The translations under genes and the position numbers were made by a program. 64,000 nt of DNA from Hemileia vastatrix (taxonomy: Eukaryota > Basidiomycota > Pucciniomycetes > Pucciniales > Zaghouaniaceae), in the NCBI GenBank assembly GCA_030280995.1, contig JASXTE010000010.1, forward strand, positions 27,582,823 to 27,646,822. Reading direction: 5' to 3'. The first letter of the stretch is position 1; every line of letters begins with the position of its first letter. Below are positions 21,206-32,071 of the stretch, one piece after another. Below the pieces are notes generated by a model. It ran no database searches. It worked only from the letters and a program-made list of their open reading frames with translations, and was not told the origin of the DNA.

Positions 21206-22603
21206 CTAGTCAACAAAAAATTTCATTAAACGTTCTATTTCTTCAACAGATTTGTTTGCTTTAATGCATTCAATCAAGAAATCTTTCTTTTTAGAACTTT
21301 CTTGGAGATCATGCTTATACTTCATCTGTTCCATTAAGTTTTGATGCTCAAGTGTTTTTTCCTTATTTTTGGATTTTTCAATACTAAGATTTAACTCAAA
21401 CTTCTTCTCCTCCAAATCTTGGGCCCTACCATCCTTCTGTAAAGAGAGCTCAAACTTCTTCTCCTCCAAATCTTGGATCCGATCATCCTTCCGTAAGGAG
21501 AGCTCATACTTCCTCTCTTCCAAATCTTGTACTCTGTCATCCCTCCTTAAAGAGAGCTCGTATTTCTTCTTTTCAAAGCTCAGTGTCTCTTTAGCGATTT
21601 CCACTTGTTCTAGAGTGAGAATAAAAATTAACATAAAGTAGAAGAAAAGCAGAGTAAAGTAATAAGAGGTGTGATATCACTTACCAGCATCACGTTTCTC
21701 TAAAAACTGTTCCATCGAAGAAAAAGGTGTTTGTGATGAAGTATCACTTTTTCGTCTTCTTTGGGAGAGGAAATTTAGACTAGTTGAAGCCCTTCTCTTT
21801 TTGTTCAACGTAGCATTTTCCTCCTCATCATTGTCACTAGCTTCAGACTCAGTTGATTGAGGATCCTGGGTTTGTTCATCAGCCTTTTAAGAAATAAGAA
21901 AAAGATAAGTAAATAAAAAAATTGAATTGATAAGATAAAAGAAACAGACCTGAGTTAGATTGGGTTGGGTTAAATCGCCAATAGGATCAATAGCAAAGCT
22001 ATCTAGATTCGTAGAATTTAGAAGAGGGGAGGCTTGAGTGGAGGAAGAGGATGGGAAAAGATTTGCTTCGACATCATGTTCGGAGATAGGATCTTCTCCA
22101 TCCAACATGTTTACAGGATTAACATTGGCTCGCTCTCCAAAAATTGCATCCATCTCTTTAAAGTAAGGACATAAAGAATCAAGTTTATTGTCTATGGATT
22201 TTATACCCTTAGTTATATCAATGTCAGTAACCCCAAAACCAGTGGAAGATGAAAGAGCCTTTGCCTTCTTGTATTTTGCTCGATAATGCTTGAAGCGTTC
22301 AGACATCTGTTTAGGCAAAAGATCAATCCTTCCCTTGGTCTTATTGTGTAATTCATTTGCCATTAGAAGATAGCCATTAACTTTTGATGTGGGGGGACGT
22401 CCTACTTTAGTGGCATACTCAGTACCAAAACAAGAATCATAGTTAGATTTGGTTTTCAGCCAGTTGATAAGAATGAGATGTTCATCTTTTTTTAATTGAA
22501 CAGTCTTTGATTTCTTGGCTGAGCGGGGGAAAGAGGAAGTAGTGGGAATTGAAGAACAACTGGGTGATGGCTGCCTTTGAGAAGATCTAGGATGACGAGG
22601 CAT
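21206..22603 (-). CDS. Harb1 second gene: helix-rich, Myb/trihelix-like protein
   Basis: ATG at 22603. Exons 22603-21950, 21883-21685 and 21609-21206 with GT..AG boundaries, about 420 residues. A serine/proline-rich N-terminus is followed by a conserved block (LKKDEHLILINWLKTKSN, KVGRPPTSKVNGYLLMANEL, PKQMSERFKHYRAKYKKA) that looks like a Myb/SANT or trihelix DNA-binding fold. The third exon is a charged coiled coil with a repeated LEEKKFELSL unit. PIF/Harbinger elements typically carry a Myb-like partner that brings transposase to the ends. The Harb2 gene has the same three-exon structure. No stop breaks it. Confidence 0.75.
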
Positions 22604-22957
22604 GTTATTATAAATGAAGATGAAAAGGAGCAGAAACAAGCAGATGAGATAGCGAGATGAAAAGGAGAAGAATCAAATAGATGAAATGGGGAGAAATTCT
22701 GAGCGGATAGAATGAACAGGATGGGATGAGAATGGAAGTGCGCAGAAAGGTAGAAGGCTGGGATATCCAGAAAGTTGTCCAAGATGTGGTTATCAAATAT
22801 TGAGGATAAAAATGTCAGATAAGAGGTGAACATTGACACGTAAAGTGTCTAATAACCCAATTATTAGCAAAAATAATTGCGGAAGATAATTGGGGTATGC
22901 AGATTATTTTCCGCAATTAATTTAATTGCGGATCGGTCAACATTGATACCCCCTAAT

Positions 22958-23521
22958 ATATATATAATTATAAAAAGAAAAAAAATACTTTTTTCAAATT
23001 CCTTTAATTATATTTTATTGATTCTATATTTCAAATCAAATGTTCTTACACTAAAAAGTGACGGACTAAAGGGTTCATAGTTTTATTTCAAATAAAATAA
23101 ATACTTTTATTTACGCACTATTTAGACTTACTCTTATTATTTCACATACTCTCTTTATTTAAGTTTTTCCTCTCATACTCTTGTACTGGGGGGTGGTAAT
23201 TCCGTGTTTTATTTTCTCCCATTTTGCCTATAAAAGGCCTTTCCTTTTTGTCTTTTTGATTCATTCCTTACTTACTTTACAATTTTTATGACACTTTAGT
23301 TAAACAAATTTATTACTATACTTTATAATCATTAGTATTTACATCACCATAGTTCTAAAAGATATAATTTATAATAATATTAAAATTTACCTCTTCTTAA
23401 ATTGAGTAAAGTAATCAATTAGATTAAGAAAATACGTACCTTGCCTTGAAAGTCCAATAACCCCTTGAAATCCTCGTATAAACCTTGAATAAATCTTCTA
23501 GAACAAAAGGACCCCTTGACA
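22958..23521 (+). promoter_or_regulatory. Core promoter-bearing part of Gy3 5' LTR
   Basis: TTTTGCCTATAAAAGGCC surrounds a TATA box at 23229-23235. The same TTGCCTATAAAAGG core occurs in the LTRs of Gy5 (31497-31503, 39439-39445, reverse) and Gy4 (29582-29588, 46490-46496, reverse) and in the Gy3 3' LTR (47451-47457). Conservation across three LTR types supports a functional promoter. Confidence 0.7.
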
Positions 23522-24308
23522 ATTGGGAGCCTTTCTGAATCGTCGACGGCGCATCGATATCTTGAGGACCGGAGGCCGTGGGACCATTGCCATCGAGGTA
23601 CCTGTAAGGACGAGTGTACAACAAAATGATGAACGTCATAAATCACGTGACAAAAATTTTTGCTGCAAACGGGAATCAAACCGCGCTCCAAAATTTAGGT
23701 TCATATATTGACTTAACTTCGTATATTTCGTGGTAATTATTGAAATTACTATTAGTGGGTCACTTTGCACTCTTCATTCTCTACGTATTTCCTTTTACTC
23801 AGCACTCTGTAAGTGGCATTAATTTTTCATTTTACAGGGGGGGGTGTCAAGTAAATTGGATTATTTTTATTATTTTTTTTTTTCCTAGTTGAAAATAATA
23901 GAACAATTGTGTTCTTAGTCCTAGAAGTAATAAAAATTATATTTTAAAAATTTATTATTATAATATTCAGTTGAATTTTGTCCTGATAAAATTAATTTTA
24001 TTTGTTTCAGTTGACAAATTGTCCTGACAATAAAATTTTATAAAAATTCATATTTAATTATTTCAGTTGACATTAAGTCCTGGTAGTTAAGTATTCAGTT
24101 GATTTAAAAATCCTGATAATAATTCTCATAAAATTGTTAATAAAAATTTTTAATTTATTTCTTCAGTTGATTATATTATAATCCTGGTTTTAAATTGTTT
24201 TGAATTAATAAATTGATTATTATTTTAGTTGATTTTGTCCTGAAAATTTTATTTTATTATTTTTCTTTTAAATATAAAGTAAAAATATAAATTAATTCAT
24301 CTTATTCC
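23522..24308 (+). other. Gy3 leader: primer-site block and CAGTTGA...GTCCTG repeats
   Basis: Directly after the LTR is TTGGGAGCCTTTCTGAATCG, equivalent to a block at the same place in Gy5 and Gy4. It starts with TGG but matches no tRNA end I recognise. From about 23960 to 24245, degenerate units of the form CAGTTGAC-N-TGTCCTGA recur about six to seven times. After 24308 the sequence jumps into mid-gag, so about 1.7 kb of gag has been deleted relative to Gy5. Confidence 0.65.
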
Positions 24309-27300
24309 TCTTATTGGCAACAAATTATTTGCCGAATTGATAACTTAAAAAATTCTAACAAACTCCCAGATGAGGAAATTGTGTCCAAGTTAATTTCTTT
24401 GTTTACTAATGTTGCCCTAATGTGGTATTAATCTGTTCTCCTGGATGGGAATGACTACTCATGGGAGGATTGGAAGAAATTAATTAAAGCACAATTTGGT
24501 GGCTCCAAGTTCAGAATGGCCCAACAAAGGCAGTATGAGATAACTAGATATAGCTCTTCTACTGATAAACCTATTTATTTCTTAATGAAACTTGTAAAAA
24601 TCTTAAGGGCAATGGACCCAAATATGGAGTTTGAGTTATGGAAGGACGGGATCCTTTAAAAATTACCAATGTCTCTGAGAGACTTGATAGTGGCTAGGAC
24701 TAAGTTCTCCAGAGAACCCTCTTCTTTCATTAATACTTGAAAGGAGATCCTTCTAAACAACAAGTATGATGCCAGAAGATTCATTCCTAGGACCCCTTTG
24801 GAGAAACCCTCCACTTACCAACAGAAACCTTTGGAAAAGGTTGGTAAACCTTCTGCCCCTATTGCACCAAAAAAGTATGCAACAAACACTTGCTTCAAGT
24901 GCAACAAGCCTTGGCAGAAAGGCCATGTTTGTGACAAGATGATAAATCTTGTAGAACAAACAGAGGTGCATGCTGATGACACAGTAGCACTGGATGATAC
25001 GTCAAGTGATTGTGCCAGAAATATTTCATATGAATCTCAACAAGAGATCTTAATGCTGGAAGAGGAAATTCATTATTTAAATACTATTGATATTGTTAAT
25101 AATGCTTTATCTACAGTTGAAGATGCTGAGATCATAAAGAACATTGAGGATAACTCAATTGTTATTGCCCCTCTCAAGGCACCAGTCTTGATTAATGGAA
25201 CCAGCATTGAAGTTGTTCTGTATTCTGGAGCTGGAGAAAGTGTAGTTTCTAAAAGAGCACTTGCTTCAGTGGATCAAGACTATAAATCAAAACTGATGCC
25301 TATCATTTCTGATAATTGGAGAGGTTATGGCTCTGTTTTGTCCCCCATTGGTAAGTACAAAGCCACAGTGTTTTTTAAATATAACCATGGTTTTGTAAGA
25401 GCTATTTGTGATTTTGTTGTCATGAAAAATGATAACTTAAGCAATTGGTTTATTGTAGGGAATGATATTTTAACCAAATATGGCATAAAATTGGATCCCT
25501 CAAACCAATGTTTCACAATGGGGAAGAATGGGAAGAGGAAATTTAAGATTTCTTCCTCCAAAAAATTATTAAAACCAGAATTGAACACATGTAATTCTGT
25601 AGTTCAATATAAAGAAAGATCAACAAAATAAATGCATGCCCTTATGTCTGAAATTGACAATGCCTCTTTTGGAGAACAAATTTCTGGTGAGGATAAAGAT
25701 TCCATCATTAATTTTATAAAGTCTTTTCCTATGGCTTTTGCTCATGGGTCACATGAACTAGGATTAGTTAAGGAGGAAATGAAACTTTCATTTTCTTGTC
25801 CATTAACTGATATACCACCTAGTTTAAAGAAGAAGCCTTATCTTGCTTCTCCCACAAAGAGAAAAGATATTGAAGACAATATCTCTACCCTTTTAAAAAT
25901 GAATATTATTGAAAAGGTAGTTGAAACACCTAAATATTGTGTTATCTCACCTATCCTAATTTCTTATGAGAAAGATAAAGCCAGGTTATGTGGTGATTAT
26001 AGAGCACTAAATACTTATACGTTTGATGATATCTATCCTTTGCCTAGAATTAGCTCTATACATGCTACCTTACAGGGTGCTAAATATATCAGCTGTTTGG
26101 ATGGTAATAAGGGATATCACCAGGTACCTGTTGAGAAAAATTCTCAGAATTTTCTGATTATTGCTACTCATATGGGTATTTATAAGTATATTAGGATTCC
26201 ATTTGGCCCTAAAAATGCCCCTTCAGTTTTCCAAAAAGTCATGGATAACACATTCCATCAAGAGATAATTGAAGGATGGCTAATGGTTTATATTGATGAT
26301 ATCATTATATTCTCAAAAACATTTGAGGACCATCTCAACCACCTGTGTAAAGTGTTCCGAAAAATGGATGAAATAAATATGACACTTGCTTTGAAGAAAT
26401 GTAAATTTGAGTTTCATTCTTTAAAAGTTCTTGGTCATGTTGTTTCAGGCTTACAGATATGTGTTGACCAAAACAAAGTGGCAGCCATACAACAGGTGAA
26501 GGCTCCTAATACAGGTAGAGAGCTACAGAGTTTTTTGGGAATGTGTGGATACTATAGACAGTATATTAAAAATTACCAAGTCATAGCTTTACTCCTTACC
26601 CAATTAACTAGAAAGGATGTTGCTTTCGTCCGGAAGACTGAAAGACAAAGAGCTTTTGACACTATGAAACACTGTTTGATGTCAGAACCTATTCTTGCTT
26701 TACCTGACTTTAATCAGCCATTTTTTTATATACTGATGCTAGTTTTATTGGTCTGGGTTCTGCCCTCCATCAAAATCAAGTGATGAATGATAAAGTATCA
26801 GAAGTAGTAATTTTTTATATTTCAAGAAACTTGAGAAATAGTGAATTGAAATATGGTGCTACTTAATTGGAATGTTTAGCTGTAGTGTGGGCTTTAGAAA
26901 AGCTACATTATTACCTAGATGACCAAAAATTTGAACTTGTCACTGACTGCAGTGCAGTTAAATCCCTCTTAAATTTGAAAACACCTAACAGACATATGTT
27001 CAGATGGCAGTTAGCTGTTCAAGAGTACAGAGGGAGAATGACAATTATTCAAAGGTCTGGTATTGTTCACTCAAATTTGGACATGTTATCAAGGTTACCT
27101 TTACCAAATGATGACTCTAATCCTGCTTATGATCCTGAGGATGAAATTATTTATATTCCTGGGATATATGTGGTTGATATGGAGGAAGAGCTATTGCAGC
27201 TTATTCTGGATTCATATGATAAGGACATTGACTTAAAAAAGTTATGCACCATATTCAATGATCCAAAGAATGCTTCAATACAAGCATTAATTAAAACCCT

Positions 27301-28728
27301 TCCACCAAAGTACCAAAAAGCTTTGGAAAAAGGTAAATTTTCAATTGATGAAGGATATCTATATTATAGAAGAAAGTTGAGTAATGCCATTGTTATTCCT
27401 CCTTCTATGAAAGAAATCATCTTGAAAATTTTTCATGATGACATATTAGCTGGACATTTTGATCTTGACAAAACAATGGTCAGAATTAAAAACACTGCTT
27501 GGTGGGTTGATATGTCTGAGGACACCAAATTATATGTTGAATCTTGTGATTCTTGACAAAAATCAAAAAGATTAACTGGTAAGAGATCTGGATTAATGCA
27601 ACATATTGAACCTCCTGATGCACCATGGCAAATAATAAACATGGATTTTGTAACAGGATTACCTATTGCTGGTAAAGACAGTTATAACTCTTGTTGGGTT
27701 ATTGTGGACAGATTCACAAAAATGTGTAAATTTATCCCTACCCACAAGGATGTTTCCACTAAAGAGTTAGCTTTCTTATGGTGGTCTCATATGTTTAATA
27801 CTGCTGGTTTTCCTAAAGCCATAATCTCTGACAGAGACACTAAATTTACTTCTGAATTTTGGATGTCTCTGATGGATGTTTGTGGTTGTGATCTGAAACT
27901 TTCTACTGCCCACCATCCACAGACTAATGGTTCAGCTGAAAGAATGATTCAGACTTTAGAGGACATTATTAGAAGGTATTGTGCCTTTTGCCTTGAGTAA
28001 AAGATAATGACATATTCACTCATAATTGGGTTACCTTACTTCCTGGGTTGGAATTTGCTTATAATAGCACTGTTCATTCTGTTACTCAAAGAAAGCCTTT
28101 TGAGCTCTGGCTTGGATATGTTCCAAACACTCCTGCCCAAATTCTCAATAACAAAATACCTAAATTGGATATACATCCTGGTGGAAAGTCTTTTCTTCAA
28201 ATGCAACAACTTTGCAGGAATCATGCTCAAAAATGTATTGAAAAATCATTTGAATATGAGAAGAAGAGATGGGATAAATCCCATAAAGAATTCACTTTTA
28301 AAAAGGGTGATGAAGTGTTGATTTCTACAGTCCATGTCTATTTACAAGGCAATAACAAATTTAAAGACCCATTCGTTGGTCCATTTGTTGTCAGAAGAAT
28401 GATTGGAGATAATGCAGTTGAGGTTATTTTGTATTCCCCATATGACAGAAAACATCCTGTTTTTCCAATATCTCTTCTGAAACCTTACACATCCAATAGT
28501 GATTTATTTCTCAAAAGGAGGGGAAGACCAAAGAAAACCCCAAATGAAATCACTGAAACAGCAGAAATTGAAAAAATTCTGAATGACAGATTAGTAACTG
28601 CTGAAAAAGGTACAGAATACCTATTTAGATTCAAGAATAAATCATCTGAATATGATTCTTGGATATCTGGGAAGGAGATATCAAATCTTCCTACTCTAGT
28701 AAAAAAGTATAAAAAGAAAAAATCATAG
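24309..28728 (+). pseudogene. Gy3 gag(3' part)-pol remnant
   Basis: Reading frames match the Gy5 polyprotein from WQQFICRIDN (about residue 540) to the chromodomain end. Stops or shifts occur near 24430, 24658, 24739, 25631, 26740, 26866, 27555 and 28000. Zinc knuckle CFKCNKPWQKGHVC is intact. The protease motif reads VVLYSGAGESVVS, so the catalytic Asp is Tyr. RT keeps MVYIDDIIIF and integrase keeps VDRFTKM, SDRDTKF and GSAERM. The chromodomain at 28560-28715 is nearly intact. It is dead by several independent lesions. Confidence 0.9.
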
Positions 28729-28750
28729 CATTTTTTTTATTGTTTTTTTT

Positions 28751-28762
28751 AGAGTGAGGGAG
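28751..28762 (+). other. Polypurine tract of Gy3
   Basis: AGAGTGAGGGAG immediately precedes TGTCAGCC. Gy4 (30462-30473, reverse) and Gy5 (32037-32048, reverse, AGAGTAAGGGAG) have the same tract, showing the three families share plus-strand priming. Confidence 0.8.
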
Positions 28763-29208
28763 TGTCAGCCAGGCTACTAGACTTACCCAGTAAAATAATT
28801 AATTATCTTACTGAGGTGAAGCCACGCCTTTTAGATCCTTATTAATAATTAATTATTTATTAGATACTTATGTGATAATTACAATTAACTAACTAAGTAC
28901 ACTAAGTAATTAATTAATAAAAATAAGTGATTGTCCCACATATATTTTTACTCCCAAACACTGTGCTCAATAATACAGATGAGATGGGAATAAAAATTAG
29001 TATTAAAAAAATATATATATAATTATAAAAAGAAAAAAATACTTTTTCAAATTCCTTTAATTAGATTTTATTGATTCTATATTTCAAATCAAATATCCTT
29101 ACACTAAAAAGTGACGGACTAAAGGGCTCATAGTTTTATTTCAAATAAAATAAATACTATTATTTACGCACTATTTAGACTTACTCTTATTATTTCACAT
29201 ACTCTCTT

Positions 29209-30461
29209 TGTCGGTCAGTCGTCTAGAAGAGAGGAAGAAAAATGGGAAGAAGTAGAAGAGGAGAAGGAGGAAAGGATTATGGGTAATAAAAGAAATAAAA
29301 ATTATAAAAATTATTTAATTTATTGAGGAGAATCAACAATGTTTTTCTTGAGAGGTGACAAAAGTGAGGTTCTTATTAAATAATAATATTATTCTAATGT
29401 AAGGGCTATGCACAGCAGACACTGTGATCACTATCAGACTTAAAGCAACCTTTCAATTGTTATATAGAATTTTAATTAGAATTTTATTACTAATAAAAAG
29501 AATATAAACGTAATGTAAAAGTGTATTTAATTTGTTGAGTGTATAGTAAGTGATGCTTCTACAGGGGATTATCCAAGGCCCTTTTATAGGCAATGGGTCC
29601 GCTGAAGCGCTACAAATGACTATATACAAAAGAGTAATGAAGTAAAACAAGAAGATAAAAGAAGACATTTGTAACAGAGTAATTAAGAGAAAAATATACG
29701 AAAAATAATAAGTATCCCAATTAAGAATGTAAAATTCCCATCCCAAATTCCCCAAATCAGTTAATACAAAATAATAAGTAATTAAACAATCATGTGATCT
29801 AAGAACTATGGGGAAAACAAATGAATACAAGTATTACAAACCGTTTTCAGCATTTCTAAGTGAAACAAATAACATGTTTTGACGCAACAAGGTATGCAAT
29901 CAATTCAATTCAGCGTAAATTTATATTATTTAATTGTTTTCACTTATGTAATTAAATACTAGTATAACTGAAACAATCAATTAATTTAATTTGAGAAATT
30001 ATAATACTATTTTATAAAATAAGTATTATAATTTATTTAATTTTCTTCCTGACACAATTAAGGGTCAAAAGAAGCGCCATTAATTATTGTTTAATACTAT
30101 ATGAAAGATTTTATTTAATATATAAATGTAATTAATTAATTTAATTATATTATAAGTCAATTTTACACTTATAATTATAATATATGTTTATAATTAATTA
30201 AATATAAATTTATAATTATTAAATACATAAAAATGTGCCATTATTTGTAGAATATAAAATATATTATGTTTAATTTAAATGTATAAAAATTTATATAAAC
30301 AATAAAATTAATATAACACTTATATGTAATAAGATACTTATATAATTTTATTATGCAATAAAATATTAATTTATATACATTAAATACAATTCTTACGCCC
30401 TCTTTCAGGTCCTATAAGTTAATATATCATTTACTGGGCTCCTGGAATAGCCTGGCTGACA
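29209..30461 (-). repeat. 3' LTR of Gy4
   Basis: Plus-strand boundaries are TGTCGG at 29209 and CTGACA ending 30461. It is preceded by the duplication CTCTT and followed by the polypurine tract (reverse). TATAAAA core on the minus strand at 29588-29582. Very AT-rich between about 29930 and 30390. Confidence 0.92.
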
Positions 30462-30496
30462 CTCCCTCACTCTAAAAAAAACAATAAAAAAAAATT

Positions 30497-31210
30497 CTAA
30501 GATTTTTTCTTTTTGTACTTTTTCAACAGAGTAGGCAGATTTGAAATCTCCTTTCCAGGTATCCATGCATCATGTTCAGATGATTTGTTCTTATATCTCA
30601 ATAAAAATTCAGTACCTCTTTCAGAAGTGATAATTCTATCATTGAGAATTTTATCAATTTCTGCTGTTTCTGTGACTTCCTGAGGGTTTTTCTTAGGTCT
30701 TCCCCTTCTTTTGGGAAATAAGTCACTGTTGGAAGTATAAGGCTTAAGCAAAAAAATGGGAAAAACAGGATGTTTCCTATCATATGGAGAATACAATACA
30801 ACTTCTACTGCATTATCACCAACCATTCTTTTAACAACAAATGGTCCTACAAAAGGATCTTTTAATTTGTGGTTACCTTGTAAATTGAAATGGACAGTAG
30901 AGATCAACACTTCATCACCCTTTTTAAATGTGTATTCTTTATGGGATTTATCCCATCTTTTCTTTTCATATTCAAATGCTTTATCAATACAGCTCTGAGC
31001 ATGTTTTCTGCATAGCTGTTGCATTTGCATGAAAGATTTTACACCAGGGTGTAGTTCCAACTTAGGTAATTTATTATTGAGAATCTGAGCAGGAGTATGT
31101 GGGACATAACCTAACCAAAGCTCAAAAGTCTTTTTCTCAGTGACAGAATGAACAGTGCTATTATATGCAAATTTAAGACCAGGCAATAGAGTGACCCAAT
31201 CATGAGTAAA
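30497..31210 (-). pseudogene. Gy4 integrase C-terminus and chromodomain
   Basis: Starts inside the integrase (FTHDWVTLLPGLKFAYNST) right at the Gy5 junction and reads without stops to the element end. It contains GDEVLIS, DPFVGPFVVKRMVGDNAVEV (GPY/F-like module) and the chromodomain IDKILNDRIITSERGTEF through AWIPGKEIS. Chromodomains of chromovirus integrases bind histone marks and guide insertion. This is the 3' remainder of the gene whose 5' part resumes at 39978. Confidence 0.88.
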
Positions 31211-32036
31211 TGTCAAGGTACACTTTTAGTCTAGAAGATTTAGTACGTAGTTCTATGAGGATTTAAAAGGCTTAAATGGATTCTCAACAAATTTGTACGT
31301 ATTTCTTAATTCAAAGATGAATGTTTTACTCAATAAAAGAGGTAGGATTAAAATATTAATATAATTTATAAATTAGAATTACGCTATTGTAAATACTAAT
31401 GATATAGAATATAAGAATAAGTGTTTATTTGGTTAATTATTGTAATAGAATGGTTTGGTAAGATAGAATGATTAAAAGACAACAAAAAGGAGAGGCCTTT
31501 TATAGGCAAAGGAGAGACAAAGCACGGAAATCAAATTCTAAAAACAGTAGGAAGAGAGAGAGAAAAAGAACATTCCAGAAAGAGTATTTCAAATAATAAA
31601 GTTATTCCAAAAAGAAGGCGTCAAAAAGATGTATTTACAGAGTATGTCAGAAATACATCAATATTTTTTAATATTTACTGTAAATGTCAATCCCAAATAA
31701 GAAATTTGATTTTTTTGTATATATTTAATATTATTTGAATATTTAAATCTTATTTTATCTTTGTATTTTATTTTCTTTAAATATAAAGTTTTATTTTTCC
31801 CAACCTGTCAATTGAGCACGGTGTTAGAGAAAAATATAAGGGACAAAATTATAATTTTAATTTTACTTATTTATTTAATTAATTAATTTAATTTTAACAT
31901 TCTGTAATTAGTTAATTTATAACTAATTTTAATGTAACTAAATGATAATTAAATAATAATTAAAGATGATAAGGTGCGGCTTCATCCAGTAAATAATTAC
32001 TTATTTCACTGGGTAAGTCTAGTAGCCTGGCTGACA
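31211..32036 (-). repeat. 3' LTR of Gy5
   Basis: Plus-strand TGTCAAGGTAC at 31211 to GGCTGACA ending 32036, 826 bp. Reverse TATAAAA at 31503-31497. Differs from the 5' LTR at about five sites, two of them C/T or G/A at CpG. Confidence 0.95.
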
Positions 32037-32071
32037 CTCCCTTACTCTAAAAAAAAATAATAAAAAAAATG

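Larger units (their letters stand above)
17455..22954. mobile_element. Harb1: PIF/Harbinger-like transposon carrying a TET/JBP-like gene
   Basis: The termini AGGGGGTATCAATGTT and the inverse AACATTGATACCCCCT enclose 5500 bp. AAT flanks both sides (17452-17454 and 22955-22957), and deleting the element plus one AAT restores exactly the uninterrupted sequence seen in the Gy3 3' LTR near 29010. Contents: a transposase N-terminal half (+), a TET/JBP-like oxygenase (+), AATAAA-containing tandem repeats, and a three-exon helix-rich gene (-). Harb2 shares the layout, but its oxygenase region is mostly gone. The transposase lacks its C-terminal catalytic half, so the element is probably non-autonomous. 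Confidence 0.88.
17205..23521 (+). repeat. 5' LTR of Gy3, split by Harb1
   Basis: Segments 17205-17454 and 22958-23521 together reconstruct an LTR of about 815 bp that aligns with 28763-29208 plus 47378-47743 at about 98% by eye. A TATAAAA box lies at 23229-23235. Confidence 0.92.

Noticed and set aside
21206..21641. Plus-strand serine-rich frame opposite the Harb1 partner gene
   Set aside because: It is the antisense shadow of the repeated coiled-coil codons in exon 3 of the minus-strand gene.
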